The translations under genes were made by a program, and so were the position numbers. Source: Acrocarpospora pleiomorpha (lineage in GTDB: Bacteria > Actinomycetota > Actinomycetes > Streptosporangiales > Streptosporangiaceae). From it: 64,000 nt of DNA. Of this stretch, positions 1 to 8,030 are shown piece after piece. The first letter of the stretch is position 1; each line of letters begins with the position of its first letter. The stretch covers positions 101,092-165,091 of the forward strand of contig NZ_BLAF01000020.1 in the NCBI RefSeq assembly GCF_009687885.1, in the 5' to 3' direction. Below the pieces are notes generated by a model. It searched no databases, was not told where the DNA came from, and worked only from the letters and a program-made list of their open reading frames with translations.

Positions 1-381
1 GGCCAGGCCGTTCTCGACCATCCGCAGGCCGCCCTGCGGCATGATCGCCCGCTTGAGCGGCGCGTCGGTCTGCAGGCCCACGATCAGTTCCCGTTCCCGG
101 TCGATGTAGCCGGGCCGGTGGGCGGTGATCGAGGACGGCGTCGAGGCGTCCACGGTGAGGACGCCGCGCCGCCGCTCCTCGGGCAGCAGGCCGGCGATCT
201 TGCCCCAGACGGCGCGGGTCCGGTCGGTCGCCGGGGTCAGGAAGGTCTCGTCGCCCTCGTACGGCGTGTAGTTGGCCTGGATGAACGCGCGCACGTCGAT
301 GGCCGCACGCCAGGCCGTCCCCTGGAACCCGTGCCAGGCGATGACCGGGGCCATCGGCTCCCGGTCCATGGTGACCGTCAT
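1..381 (-). CDS. pflB: Pyruvate formate-lyase (formate acetyltransferase), N-terminal part, cut by window edge
   Basis: The 127 visible codons read like the start of PflB, the glycyl-radical enzyme that converts pyruvate and CoA to acetyl-CoA and formate under anaerobiosis. Recognisable stretches are W-x-GF, VRAFIQANYTPYEGDE, the PGYID segment and VGLQTDAPLKRAIMPQGG, all standard near the PflB N-terminus. The active-site Cys pair and the glycyl-radical loop lie outside the window. The ATG at 381 is preceded by GAGG, which overlaps the TGA of the PPOX gene 7 bp upstream, so the two are translationally coupled. The activating enzyme is encoded at 3515-4315. PFL is uncommon in aerobic actinomycetes, so a hypoxic role is inferred. 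Confidence 0.9.
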   Translation of the reverse strand, partial: MTVTMDREPMAPVIAWHGFQGTAWRAAIDVRAFIQANYTPYEGDETFLTPATDRTRAVWGKIAGLLPEERRRGVLTVDASTPSSITAHRPGYIDRERELIVGLQTDAPLKRAIMPQGGLRMVENGLA

Positions 382-388
382 CGGAACC

Positions 389-820
389 TCACAGGGCCTG
401 GATGCGGCGGCCGGTGATCCGCTGCGGGATGATGCGGACGTAGTGGTCACGGGTGCCGCCCGCCCAGGCCTGGACCCCCGGATCGGCCACCCCGCGCACT
501 TCGTCGTCCGCGACGTGGTGGACGGGACCCTGCACCAGCACGCTCCACCCCTCGTGCCGGATGACGTCGATCTCGTCCACCTCGAAAGCGATCTTGATCT
601 CCAGGTCCTCGATGCCCGTGCGCAGATCCTCGTCCATCGCGCCGCCCGCGCGGGTCCGGAACACGATCGCGCCGTCGATGACGCGGTAGTTCACCGGCAG
701 GATGGTCGGCCCGTCCGAGCCGTTGAAGGCCACCCGGCCGACGCCCCCGGGAGAGATCAGGCTCAGGCACTCCGCCGCGCCGAGCTCGTGGAGTTCGGCC
801 GCGTTCGTCGTCTCCGCCAT
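389..820 (-). CDS. Pyridoxamine 5'-phosphate oxidase-fold (PPOX) flavin-binding protein
   Basis: A 143-residue split-barrel protein of the PPOX/FMN-binding family. Typical elements are CLSLISPGGVGRVAFNG near residue 20, PTILPVNYRVIDGAIVFRTRAG, EVDEIDVIRHEGWSVLVQG and a C-terminal R-IIP-RITGRRI. Such proteins bind FMN or F420 and often occur in dormancy regulons; the reaction cannot be read from sequence. The ATG at 820 has a clear GGAAGGA ribosome site. It is the first gene of a unit with pflB (stop codon 8 bp from the pflB ATG) and is divergent from the USP gene, with which it shares a promoter region containing DosR-box-like sequences. Confidence 0.85.
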   Translation of the reverse strand: MAETTNAAELHELGAAECLSLISPGGVGRVAFNGSDGPTILPVNYRVIDGAIVFRTRAGGAMDEDLRTGIEDLEIKIAFEVDEIDVIRHEGWSVLVQGPVHHVADDEVRGVADPGVQAWAGGTRDHYVRIIPQRITGRRIQAL

Positions 821-966
821 CGGATCGTCCTTCCTCGTCGTCCTGGTTCCGAGTCTTCCCGGCGGCGGCCCGGGACGACATGGCCGATGGGCCTGGTCCG
901 GTGGGACCTTCGGCTCTGGGCCGCCAGGCCGCCGGGCGATGCGATGGAGGGGACGAAGGAGGAGTC
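821..966. promoter_or_regulatory. Divergent promoter region with DosR/DevR-box-like palindromes
   Basis: The 146-bp region between the PPOX-pflB unit and the USP gene. It holds three partly palindromic GC-rich elements: TGGCCGATGGGCC at 881-893, the exact palindrome GGTCC-GGTG-GGACC at 895-908, and GGGACCTTCGGCTC at 903-916. The last matches the mycobacterial DosR core GGGACT-WW-AGTCCC at about 10 of 14 positions. The gene set (USP, PPOX, PFL) is typical of DevR/DosR regulons, so a hypoxia operator is inferred. No clear -10/-35 pair was fixed. Confidence 0.45.
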
Positions 967-1824
967 ATGAAGGATGTCATCGTCGTCGGCGTGGACGGCT
1001 CGCCCGCCTCGCTCGCGGCCGTGGAATGGGCCACCGACGACGCGGTCCGCACCCGCGCGGCGCTGCGCATTGTGTTCGTCCTGGACCGCTACCCGTACGA
1101 GATCACCAGGTTCCCCGACCACAACCTGGGCGACCAGCTGGCCCGCGGCGCCGCCCGCATCCTGGACAAGGCCGAGCAAACCGCCCTCGCCCGCAGCCCG
1201 GGCATCGCCTTCACCAGGGAGATCATCGAGGGCAGACCCGCCGAGGTGCTGCGCGAGCTGGCGGCCGGCGCCGCCGAGCTGGTGGTCGGCACCCGCGGCA
1301 TGGGCGGCTTCGCCCGGGCCATCCTCGGCTCCGTCAGCTCGCACGTGGCCGGCCACGCGCCAGGACCGGTGGTCGTGGTGAACCGGCTGCCCGAGACGAC
1401 CCGCGGCGAGGTCGTCGTCGGGGTCGACGACTCCCCGGCCTGCCGGCCCGCCCTGGCCTACGCCTTCGAGCAGGCCCGGCTGCGCGGCAGCGCGGTGCGC
1501 GCCCTGCACGCCTGGCAGGTCCCGGTGCACGCCTTCGCGCCCGAGATCAGCTACGACATGGACGAGATCAGGACCGCCCAGCACGCGGTCGTGACCGGCC
1601 TGCTCGACCGGTATCGGGAGGAATACCCGGACGTGAAGGTCATCGAGGACGTGCACTCCGCGCATCCGGTGGAGGCGCTCGTGGACGCCTCCGGCGGCGC
1701 GGACCTGCTCGTGGTCGGATCCCACGGCCGCGGCGCCCTCGGCGCCGTCGTGCTCGGTTCGGTCAGCCGGGGCGTGCTGCACCACGCCCGGTGCCCGGTC
1801 GCCGTCGTACGCCCCAGGGCCTGA
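967..1824 (+). CDS. Universal stress protein, tandem USP domains
   Basis: A 285-residue protein with two USP (UspA) domains, roughly residues 1-140 and 145-285. The first opens with DVIVVGVDGSPAS, the second with GEVVVGVDDSPA. Each ends in the ATP-binding G-2x-G-9x-G(S/T) signature: VVGTRGMGGFARAILGS and VVGSHGRGALGAVVLGS. The tandem form is the usual one in mycobacterial and streptomycete hypoxia regulons. The open frame extends upstream, but the ATG at 967 is right because GAAGGAGGAG ends 2-3 bases before it and the domain begins at residue 3. Its stop abuts the stop of the convergent SulP gene with no gap. Confidence 0.93.
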   Translation: MKDVIVVGVDGSPASLAAVEWATDDAVRTRAALRIVFVLDRYPYEITRFPDHNLGDQLARGAARILDKAEQTALARSPGIAFTREIIEGRPAEVLRELAAGAAELVVGTRGMGGFARAILGSVSSHVAGHAPGPVVVVNRLPETTRGEVVVGVDDSPACRPALAYAFEQARLRGSAVRALHAWQVPVHAFAPEISYDMDEIRTAQHAVVTGLLDRYREEYPDVKVIEDVHSAHPVEALVDASGGADLLVVGSHGRGALGAVVLGSVSRGVLHHARCPVAVVRPRA

Positions 1825-3489
1825 CTATCCGGACCGCCACTCCTCGTAGGCGGCGACGGCGGTGGGCAAAGTGGGGAACAGGCGCTCTTCGCCGATCGCG
1901 GCGGTCAGGCCGAACGCGTCCAGGGACTCGCGGAGGTCCTGCTTGACCCTGGCCATGCCGAAGACGATGCCCCGGGCGGTCAGCTCCGACCGCAGCGAGT
2001 CGAGGGCGTCCAGCGCGGTGATGTCGACCTCGACGTTGGCCTCCGCGTTGAGGACGAACCACCGGATCGCGCGGTCCTGGCTGTCCACGGCGGCCAGCGC
2101 GCGCCGGCGGAAGTTCTGGGCGTTGGCGAAGAACAGAGGGGAGTCGTAGCGGTAGATCAGCAGCCCGGGGATGGTCCGCGCCTGCGGGTAGTCGTCGATG
2201 TCGTGCATGCCGGCCAGGCCGGGGACGATGCCGAGGATCGCGTCGTGGGGGCGGGCCACCCGGGCGAGCATCTCGGCGACGGAGAGGGCCACGGCGAGGA
2301 GCACGCCGTACAGGATGTCGAGGACCAGGACGCTGACGCAGGTGGCCACGGCGAGGAGCAGCTCGCTGCGCCGGAAGGCGAACAGGCGGCGGAACTGGGC
2401 CACGTCGATCAGCTGGAGGGCGGCGTAGACGACGATGCCGCCGAGGGCCGCGAGCGGGAACCCGGCCAGCAGCGGCCCTCCCACCAGCAGCACCAGGACC
2501 ACCACGAGCAGTGTGACCAGGGAATACAGCTGGGTACGGCTGCCCGCCGCGTCGGCCAGCGCGGTACGGCTCCCGCTGCTGCTGACGGGAAATCCCTGGA
2601 ACACCCCCGCCCCCACGTTCGCGGCGCCCAAGGCGAGGAGCTCCTGGTTGGCGTCGATCTGCTGGTTGTGGCGCGCGGCGAAGGACCGGCCGGTGAGCAT
2701 GTTGTCGCTGTAACCCACCAGCAGGACGCCCAGGGCGGGCAGCACGAGCTCGCCCAGGCCGCTTATCGTCAGGCCCGGCGCCGGGAGCCCGCCGGGAATC
2801 GGGCCGACGACCTCGATCCCGAAGCGTTCCAGGCCGAAGGCCGCGACGGCGGCGGTGGCCAGCAGGACCACCAGCAGCGGGCCCGGCAGCGCGGGAAACA
2901 GCCGCCGCACCAGGAAGAGGAAGGCCAGCACGGCCACCGCGAACAGCAGCGTCCACCCGTGGATCCCCGGCAGCCCGCGAGCGAACGAGGCCAGCTCCGC
3001 GAAGAACTCGTTCCCCGACACCGGCACCCCGGTGACCCGGCCCAGCTGCCCGACGATCATGGTGAGGGCGAGCCCCGCGAGATACCCGACCAGGACGGGC
3101 CGGGACAGCAGGTCGGCGACGAAACCCAGCCGGAGCGCCCAGCAGGCGGTCGCGAACACCCCCACCAGGACGGCCAGCGTGGCCGCGAGCGCCGCGTACC
3201 GCGCGGGATCGCCCGCGGCCAGCGGCCCGATCGTGACCGCCGTCATCAGCGCGGTGGAGGACTCGGGCCCGATGGACAGCTGGCGGGAGGACCCGAGCAC
3301 CGCGTAGAGGGCCAGCGGCGCCAGGATCGCCCAGAGCCCGGCCACCGGCGGCAGCCCGGCCACCGTCGCGTACGCCATGACCTGGGGCACCAGATATCCC
3401 GCCACGGTGAGCCCGGCGAGCAGATCGCCGCGCAGCCACGTACGCCGGTAGCGCCGCAGATCCGCGAAGAGCGCGGGTAGCTGGATCAT
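1825..3489 (-). CDS. SulP/SLC26 family anion transporter with C-terminal STAS domain
   Basis: A 554-residue SLC26/SulP permease. The N-terminus contains the family pattern GDLLAGLTVAGYLVPQVMAYATVAGLPPVAGLW, followed by about 10-12 hydrophobic segments. Residues ~430-554 form a STAS domain (LLIYRYDSPLFFANAQNFRRR...WFVLNAEANVEVDITALDAL). Substrates in the family include sulfate, bicarbonate and dicarboxylates; here it is unknown. It lies 25 bp downstream of pflA on the same strand and is probably cotranscribed. Formate or another anion linked to fermentation is a possible cargo, but only by context. The stop (TAG) directly abuts the TGA of the USP gene. Confidence 0.88.
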   Translation of the reverse strand: MIQLPALFADLRRYRRTWLRGDLLAGLTVAGYLVPQVMAYATVAGLPPVAGLWAILAPLALYAVLGSSRQLSIGPESSTALMTAVTIGPLAAGDPARYAALAATLAVLVGVFATACWALRLGFVADLLSRPVLVGYLAGLALTMIVGQLGRVTGVPVSGNEFFAELASFARGLPGIHGWTLLFAVAVLAFLFLVRRLFPALPGPLLVVLLATAAVAAFGLERFGIEVVGPIPGGLPAPGLTISGLGELVLPALGVLLVGYSDNMLTGRSFAARHNQQIDANQELLALGAANVGAGVFQGFPVSSSGSRTALADAAGSRTQLYSLVTLLVVVLVLLVGGPLLAGFPLAALGGIVVYAALQLIDVAQFRRLFAFRRSELLLAVATCVSVLVLDILYGVLLAVALSVAEMLARVARPHDAILGIVPGLAGMHDIDDYPQARTIPGLLIYRYDSPLFFANAQNFRRRALAAVDSQDRAIRWFVLNAEANVEVDITALDALDSLRSELTARGIVFGMARVKQDLRESLDAFGLTAAIGEERLFPTLPTAVAAYEEWRSG

Positions 3490-3514
3490 GACCGCCAGTG
3501 TGGCAGTTCATGGC

Positions 3515-4315
3515 TCAGACGCTGACCACGCCGTGGGCTCGGAACTGGGCGTGGACGCGGTCGAGCAGCGCCTGATCCGGCGGCTGGACGTGGGCGAGCG
3601 GGAAGGCCAGGCCGAGCCGCTCGTACTTCTCGATGGCCATGCGATGGAAGGGCAGCACGTCGACATGGTCCACATTGCCCAGATCCGCGATGAAGGCGGC
3701 GAGGGCGTCCACGTGCGCGGGATCATCGGTGAGGCCGGGCACGAGCACGAAACGGATCCACGTCGGCCGGCCCAGCTCCGCCAGGCGGCGGGCGAACCGC
3801 AGGGTCGGTTCCAGCTCGACACCGGTGAGATCGCGGTACGCCTTCGGATCCGCGGACTTGATGTCGAGCAGCACCAGATCGGTGTCGGCCAGCAGGGAGT
3901 CGGTGGCGCGATCGCCGAGAAAGCCCGAGGTGTCCAGCGCCGTGTGCAGGCCGATCTCGTGGCAGCGCCGGAGCAGGTCCGCGGTGAAGCGATGCTGGAG
4001 CAGGGGCTCGCCGCCGCTGACGGTGACCCCGCCGCCCGCCACGGCGATGAACCGCCGGTATTTGCCGACTTCTGCCATGACCTCGTCGGTCGTGACCCGG
4101 CGGCCGTCGCGCATCCGCCATGTCTCCGGGTTCTGGCAGTAGAGGCAGCGCAGCGCGCACCCTGCGGTGAAGACCACGAACCGTGTCCCGGGCCCGTCGA
4201 CGCCGATCGACAGATCCCAGGAACTGATGACGCCGGTGCCCGGCGCCGGAGCCGGCAGGCGCAGTTCACCCGCCGCCTCGGCCAGCACGCTCTTTCGCCC
4301 GTTCACACATCCCAC
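3515..4315 (-). CDS. pflA: Pyruvate formate-lyase activating enzyme (radical SAM)
   Basis: A 266-residue radical-SAM protein that would install the glycyl radical on PflB using SAM and a [4Fe-4S] cluster. The CxxxCxxC cluster motif is at C53-C57-C60 (GCALRCLYC), preceded by the family segment SIGVDGPGTRFVVFTAGC. GGVTVSGGEPLLQ is the SAM-binding GGE region, and LLDIKSADPKAYRDLTG and VDVLPFHRMAIEKYERLG are PflA hallmarks. The length equals the family norm (about 245-265). The start is GTG 4315 with a weak ribosome site; GTG 4306 is an alternative. It is separated from pflB by two transcription units but the region appears coordinately controlled. It is divergent from the P-type ATPase gene. Confidence 0.92.
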   Translation of the reverse strand: MGCVNGRKSVLAEAAGELRLPAPAPGTGVISSWDLSIGVDGPGTRFVVFTAGCALRCLYCQNPETWRMRDGRRVTTDEVMAEVGKYRRFIAVAGGGVTVSGGEPLLQHRFTADLLRRCHEIGLHTALDTSGFLGDRATDSLLADTDLVLLDIKSADPKAYRDLTGVELEPTLRFARRLAELGRPTWIRFVLVPGLTDDPAHVDALAAFIADLGNVDHVDVLPFHRMAIEKYERLGLAFPLAHVQPPDQALLDRVHAQFRAHGVVSV

Positions 4316-4345
4316 TGTCGCGGCAGAGCGGTGCTCCGCTCAGCG

Positions 4346-4424
4346 TCCGGAAGTCCCCGACCGCCGGGACCAAAGCCCTCCTATGAGAACCCTTCGGCGG
4401 TGATTTCGGGACTTTCGCCAGGTG
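4346..4424. promoter_or_regulatory. DosR/DevR-like boxes between pflA and the P-type ATPase gene
   Basis: Three related elements sit in the 180-bp divergent region. At 4405-4415 TTCGGGACTTT matches the first 11 positions of the mycobacterial DosR consensus TTSGGGACTWW exactly; the right half is degenerate. At 4366-4379 GGGACCAAAGCCCT matches the core GGGACT-WW-AGTCCC at 11 of 14. At 4346-4361 a half-site lies in the opposite orientation (GTCGGGGACTTCC on the minus strand). Multiple boxes in a divergent promoter are the usual DosR arrangement, and ctpF is a known DosR target in mycobacteria. Regulator binding here is inferred. Confidence 0.55.
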
Positions 4425-4495
4425 CCGCATCGCCGCCGGAGATCAGAACCTGGACGTGGGCGCCCCGACTTTCTTGGCTCGATCAAAGGACGTGT

Positions 4496-6976
4496 ATGAG
4501 CACCCTTGTCGAAGGCCTGACATCGGCCGAGGCCGAGCATCGCCGCGCTACCTGTGGCCCCAACTTTGTGCCGATACGACGCGGCCGGCATCTTTGGGAC
4601 CGCCTGTTCACCCAGCTGCGTGACCCGATGATCGTCCTGCTCCTGGCCGCGGGCGCGATCGCGCTGGCCATGCGGGACCTCGTGGACGCCCTGGTCATCG
4701 GCCTGGTGATCGCGGTCAACACCACGATCGGAGTGCTCCAGGAACTGCGCGCCGCCCGCGCGGTCGACGCCCTGGCCGACCTCGCCGCGCCCACGGCCCG
4801 GGTCCGGCGGGACGGCGCCGACCGGGTGATACCGGCCGCCGAGGTGGTGCCGGGGGATCTGATGATCCTCACGGCCGGTGACGTGGTGGCCGCCGACGCC
4901 GAGCTGGCCGAAGCGGTGCAGTTGCAGCTCGACGAGGCGGCGCTCACCGGCGAGTCGGTGCCCGTGGACAAGGCCGTGACCCTGGGCCCGGACGAGCGGC
5001 GGGTCTGGGCGGGCACGGTGGTCACGCACGGGCGCGGCGCCGCGACGGTGACCGGCACCGGGGCGGACAGCTCGCTGGGCCGGATCGCGGCGTCGCTGGC
5101 CGGTCAGCGCCCCCGCCCGACGCCGCTCCAGACGCGGCTGGCCCGCCTGGGCCGCCTGCTGGCGCTGAGCGTCCTGGCGGCCAGCGCGCTGGTGTTCGTC
5201 CTGGGCGTGCTCCGGGGCGAGCCGGTCCTGGAAATGCTGCTGGTCGGGGTCAGCCTGGCCGTGGCGGTCGTGCCGGAGTCGCTGCCCGCGGTGGTGACGC
5301 TGGCGCTGGCCCTGGGAGCGCGCCGGATGGCGCAGCGGTCGGCCGTGGTGCGCCGCCTGCCCGCCGTCGAGACGCTGGGCTCGGTGTCCGTACTCGCCGT
5401 GGACAAGACGGGCACCCTCACCGAGGGCCGGATGGTGGCCACGCGCGTCTGGACCGCCTCGGGAGCCGAATACGAGGTCACCGGCAGCGGGTACGCCCCG
5501 GTCGGCGAGATCAGGCCGGACCCCGATGACCTGTCCCCCCTGCTGCGGGCCGCGGTCCTGTGCAATGACGCCCATCTGGTGCCGCCCGGCCGGGACGGCG
5601 AGTGGAGCGCCGCCGGTGATCCGCTGGAGGCCGCCCTGCTGGCCCTGGCCGGAAAGGCCGGGATGGACCCGGCGGTGTGCCGGGGCGAGTACCCGCGAGT
5701 GTCGGAAGTGCCGTTCGACAGCTCCCGCAAGCGCATGACCACCGTTCACCGCACCCCCGCCGGCGGCTGGCTCGTAGCCTGCAAGGGCGCTCCCGATGTG
5801 ATCGGGGACTCGGCGGCCGCCCTGGCCAAGGCGGCGGAACTGGCCGCGTCGGGGTACCGGGTGATCGCCGTGGCCGAAAACATGTCCGACACGCCGCCCA
5901 CCACGGAGGGCGAGCTGCGGCTGCTGGGACTGGTGGCGATCACCGATCCGCCCCGGGCCGACGCCGCCGGGGCGGTCGCCGCCTGCATGCGGGCGGGCAT
6001 CCAGCTCCGGCTCATCACGGGCGACCACCCGGCCGCCGCCAGGGCCGTCGCCGAGCGGGTCGGCATTCCGGCCGCGGGCGACCAGGTGGTCACCGGACCC
6101 GAACTCGCCGAGGGCGTGCCGGCGGATCGGCTCGCCGGGGCCCGCGTCTTCGCCCGTACGCTGCCGGAGCAGAAGCTGGACATCGTCCAGGCCCTGCAGC
6201 GGGACGGTCACGTGGTGGCGATGACCGGCGACGGCGTGAACGACGGGCCGGCGCTGCGCCGCGCGGACATCGGGGTGGCCATGGGCCGCGGCGGCACCGA
6301 GGTGGCCCGGCAGGCCGCCGACCTGGTGCTCACCGACGACAACCTGCGGACCGTGGTGTCGGCGGTCGAGGAGGGCCGCCGCATCTACGCCAACATCCGC
6401 CGCTTCCTGCGGTACGGGCTCAGCGGCGGCCTCGCCGAGCTGCTCGTCATGCTCGCCATGCCGTTCTTCGGCCCGGCCGTGGCGCTGCAGCCCGCGCAGA
6501 TCCTCTGGATCAACATGCTCACCCACGGCCTGCCCGGTGTCGCCATGGGAGCGGAACCGGCCGATCCGGAGGCCATGGGCCGCCCGCCCCGCCCGCTGCG
6601 GCAGTCCATCCTCGGCGGCCTGCTCGCGCCGATCGCGGGGACCGGCGCCGCCATCGCGGCCATCGCGGTCGGGCTCGGCGCGTGGGCGTGGGCGACCGGC
6701 CGCCCCTGGCAGACCATGATCTTCATCACGCTCGGGCTCGCGCAGCTCGGCGTCGCCCTGGCCGTGCGCGCTCCGGTGCCCGCCGACCACCGGCGGCGCA
6801 ACCGTTTCCTCGACCTGGCCGTCGTGACGGCGCTGATCTTCCAGGTCGCCCCTATGTACCTGGAGCCGATGCGGCAGCTCCTGCGCATCGAGCCGCTCGG
6901 CGCGGGTGAACTGCTGCTCGCCTGCGGTCTGGCGGTGATCCCGGGCCTGGTGCTGGCGGCGACCCGCCGCCGGTGA
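4496..6976 (+). CDS. P-type cation-transporting ATPase, CtpF/Ca2+-ATPase-like
   Basis: An 826-residue P2-type ATPase. Seen in order: an N-terminal cation-ATPase domain (LTSAEAEHRRATCGPN), actuator TGES (LTGESVPVDK), the membrane motif VPESLPAVVTLALALGARRM (TM4, with PES in place of the commoner PEG), the phosphorylation motif DKTGTLTEGR with Asp at about residue 303, the KGAPD nucleotide motif, MTGDGVNDGPALRRADIGVAM, and C-terminal membrane helices. Ca2+, Na+ or another cation could be the cargo. The reading frame is open far upstream (to ~3488), but that stretch is antisense to pflA. ATG 4496 has AAAGGA six bases ahead and begins the family N-terminus. DosR-like boxes lie just upstream. Confidence 0.9.
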   Translation: MSTLVEGLTSAEAEHRRATCGPNFVPIRRGRHLWDRLFTQLRDPMIVLLLAAGAIALAMRDLVDALVIGLVIAVNTTIGVLQELRAARAVDALADLAAPTARVRRDGADRVIPAAEVVPGDLMILTAGDVVAADAELAEAVQLQLDEAALTGESVPVDKAVTLGPDERRVWAGTVVTHGRGAATVTGTGADSSLGRIAASLAGQRPRPTPLQTRLARLGRLLALSVLAASALVFVLGVLRGEPVLEMLLVGVSLAVAVVPESLPAVVTLALALGARRMAQRSAVVRRLPAVETLGSVSVLAVDKTGTLTEGRMVATRVWTASGAEYEVTGSGYAPVGEIRPDPDDLSPLLRAAVLCNDAHLVPPGRDGEWSAAGDPLEAALLALAGKAGMDPAVCRGEYPRVSEVPFDSSRKRMTTVHRTPAGGWLVACKGAPDVIGDSAAALAKAAELAASGYRVIAVAENMSDTPPTTEGELRLLGLVAITDPPRADAAGAVAACMRAGIQLRLITGDHPAAARAVAERVGIPAAGDQVVTGPELAEGVPADRLAGARVFARTLPEQKLDIVQALQRDGHVVAMTGDGVNDGPALRRADIGVAMGRGGTEVARQAADLVLTDDNLRTVVSAVEEGRRIYANIRRFLRYGLSGGLAELLVMLAMPFFGPAVALQPAQILWINMLTHGLPGVAMGAEPADPEAMGRPPRPLRQSILGGLLAPIAGTGAAIAAIAVGLGAWAWATGRPWQTMIFITLGLAQLGVALAVRAPVPADHRRRNRFLDLAVVTALIFQVAPMYLEPMRQLLRIEPLGAGELLLACGLAVIPGLVLAATRRR

Positions 6977-7073
6977 TGTGTGTCCTTTGACCAACAGCGG
7001 AACTCCCCGCTCAAGCCGGGGCGTACCGGGTGGGTGAAAAGACCGAACCCACTATCACGATCAAGGACATGAG

Positions 7074-7865
7074 ATGCGTACCACCCTGAAGAAGAACCTG
7101 GCCCGGACGTCGCTGCTGGCCTTCGCGTCCGCCACGCTGGCCGCCTCCCTTGCCGCCCCCAGCCATGCCGCCTCCACCGGCACGGTCGGCCTCAGCAACG
7201 GGAAGATCACCTACACCGCGGGTGTCGGCGGGATCAACAGCGCGTCCATCACCGTCTTCAACGGCAAGATCACCGTTTTCGACACCGAGCCGCTCACCGC
7301 GCTCCCCGGGTGCGAGAAGCTCACCCCGCGTGCGGCGACCTGCGGGACGTCGGCCGGCGAATTCGCCGCCAACCTCGGTGACATGAACGACTCCTTCAGC
7401 GTCGGAGTGTCGTTCAAGGGCACCGTCAACGGGGGAGACGGCAACGACAACCTCATCGCCGGCAGCACCTCGCCGACCGGCCGGGCGATCACCTGGATCG
7501 GCGGCACCGGCACCGACACCGTCTCCTACCGGAGTAGCGACCTGTCGGTGCGGGTGAGCCTGGACAACAGGGCCAACGACGGCCGCAACATCGACTCCGA
7601 CAACGTCCGCGACGACGTGGAGAACATCGTCGGCTCCGCCCTCGGCGGCGACTTCCTGATCGGCAGCGACGGCAACAACCGGATCGAGGACGCCGGCGGC
7701 TCCGGCGACAAGCTGTTCGGCCTCGGCGGCAAGGACCAGCTCTTCGCCAAGGACCAGGCCAAGGACAGCGACCTGGACTGCGGCCCGGGCGTCGACGAGA
7801 TCGTCATCGACAAGGCCGGCCTCGACCCCGAGCCTGTCTCCTGCGAGACCATCGAGAGGTTCTAA
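7074..7865 (+). CDS. Secreted RTX-like (hemolysin-type) calcium-binding repeat protein
   Basis: A 263-residue exported protein. Residues 1-33 form a Sec signal peptide (RTTLKKNLARTS, hydrophobic core, cleavage near SHA-A). The rest has scattered, degenerate RTX nonapeptides: GGDGNDNLIAGS, GGTGTDTVSYRSS, LGGDFLIGSDGNNR and GGSGDKLFGLGGKDQLFAKD. Canonical RTX nonapeptides bind Ca2+ in a parallel beta-roll. Two Cys pairs are present (one near residue 80-90, another at CGPG and SCE near the end). No catalytic domain is visible. The ATG at 7074 has AAGGA six bases upstream. It follows the putative Ca2+-ATPase by 97 bp, an appealing but unproven link. A strong terminator follows. Confidence 0.8.
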   Translation: MRTTLKKNLARTSLLAFASATLAASLAAPSHAASTGTVGLSNGKITYTAGVGGINSASITVFNGKITVFDTEPLTALPGCEKLTPRAATCGTSAGEFAANLGDMNDSFSVGVSFKGTVNGGDGNDNLIAGSTSPTGRAITWIGGTGTDTVSYRSSDLSVRVSLDNRANDGRNIDSDNVRDDVENIVGSALGGDFLIGSDGNNRIEDAGGSGDKLFGLGGKDQLFAKDQAKDSDLDCGPGVDEIVIDKAGLDPEPVSCETIERF

Positions 7866-7870
7866 CCACC

Positions 7871-7904
7871 CACGGCGCCTCACCCCTCCGGGTGGGGCGC
7901 CGTG
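7871..7904 (+). terminator. Rho-independent-type hairpin after the RTX-like gene
   Basis: An inverted repeat with a 14-bp stem (one G-T wobble) and a six-base loop: CACGGCGCCTCACC pairs with GGTGGGGCGCCGTG. It begins 6 bases after the stop codon. There is no U-tract, as is common in high-GC actinomycetes. Confidence 0.75.
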
Positions 7905-7970
7905 AGGCGGCGGGAATTCGCCCGAGACCGCCGCCGTTGTCACCTATGCGGACCCACGACCAGGGCCCGC

Positions 7971-8011
7971 CCGGACGAGACGCGCCGTACCCGGCCTGCC
8001 AAAGACGACGC
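7971..8011 (+). promoter_or_regulatory. Guanidine-III (ykkC-III) riboswitch aptamer
   Basis: The 41 bases match the Thermobifida fusca guanidine-III aptamer closely. They begin CCGGACGAG, followed by GCGCCGTACCCGG, and end in an AAGACG(A/G)CGC-type tail. P1 pairs CCGG (7971-7974) with CCGG (7991-7994). The pseudoknot pairs GCGCCGT (7982-7988) with ACGACGC (8005-8011), with one C-A mismatch at 7985/8008. CTCCT at 8011-8015 can pair with AGGAG (8020-8024) of the ribosome site. Ligand-stabilised pseudoknotting is therefore expected to free the ribosome site and turn on the downstream guanidinium exporter. Confidence 0.88.
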
Positions 8012-8030
8012 TCCTGAGGAAGGAGCCGTC

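Noticed and set aside
3488..4495. Open frame in phase with and upstream of the P-type ATPase gene
   Set aside because: It is antisense to pflA, has no family resemblance, and a good ribosome site and family N-terminus support ATG 4496.
4340..6994. Long minus-strand open frame opposite the P-type ATPase
   Set aside because: High-GC shadow frame; Arg/Gly/His-rich text without domains, opposite an intact ATPase.
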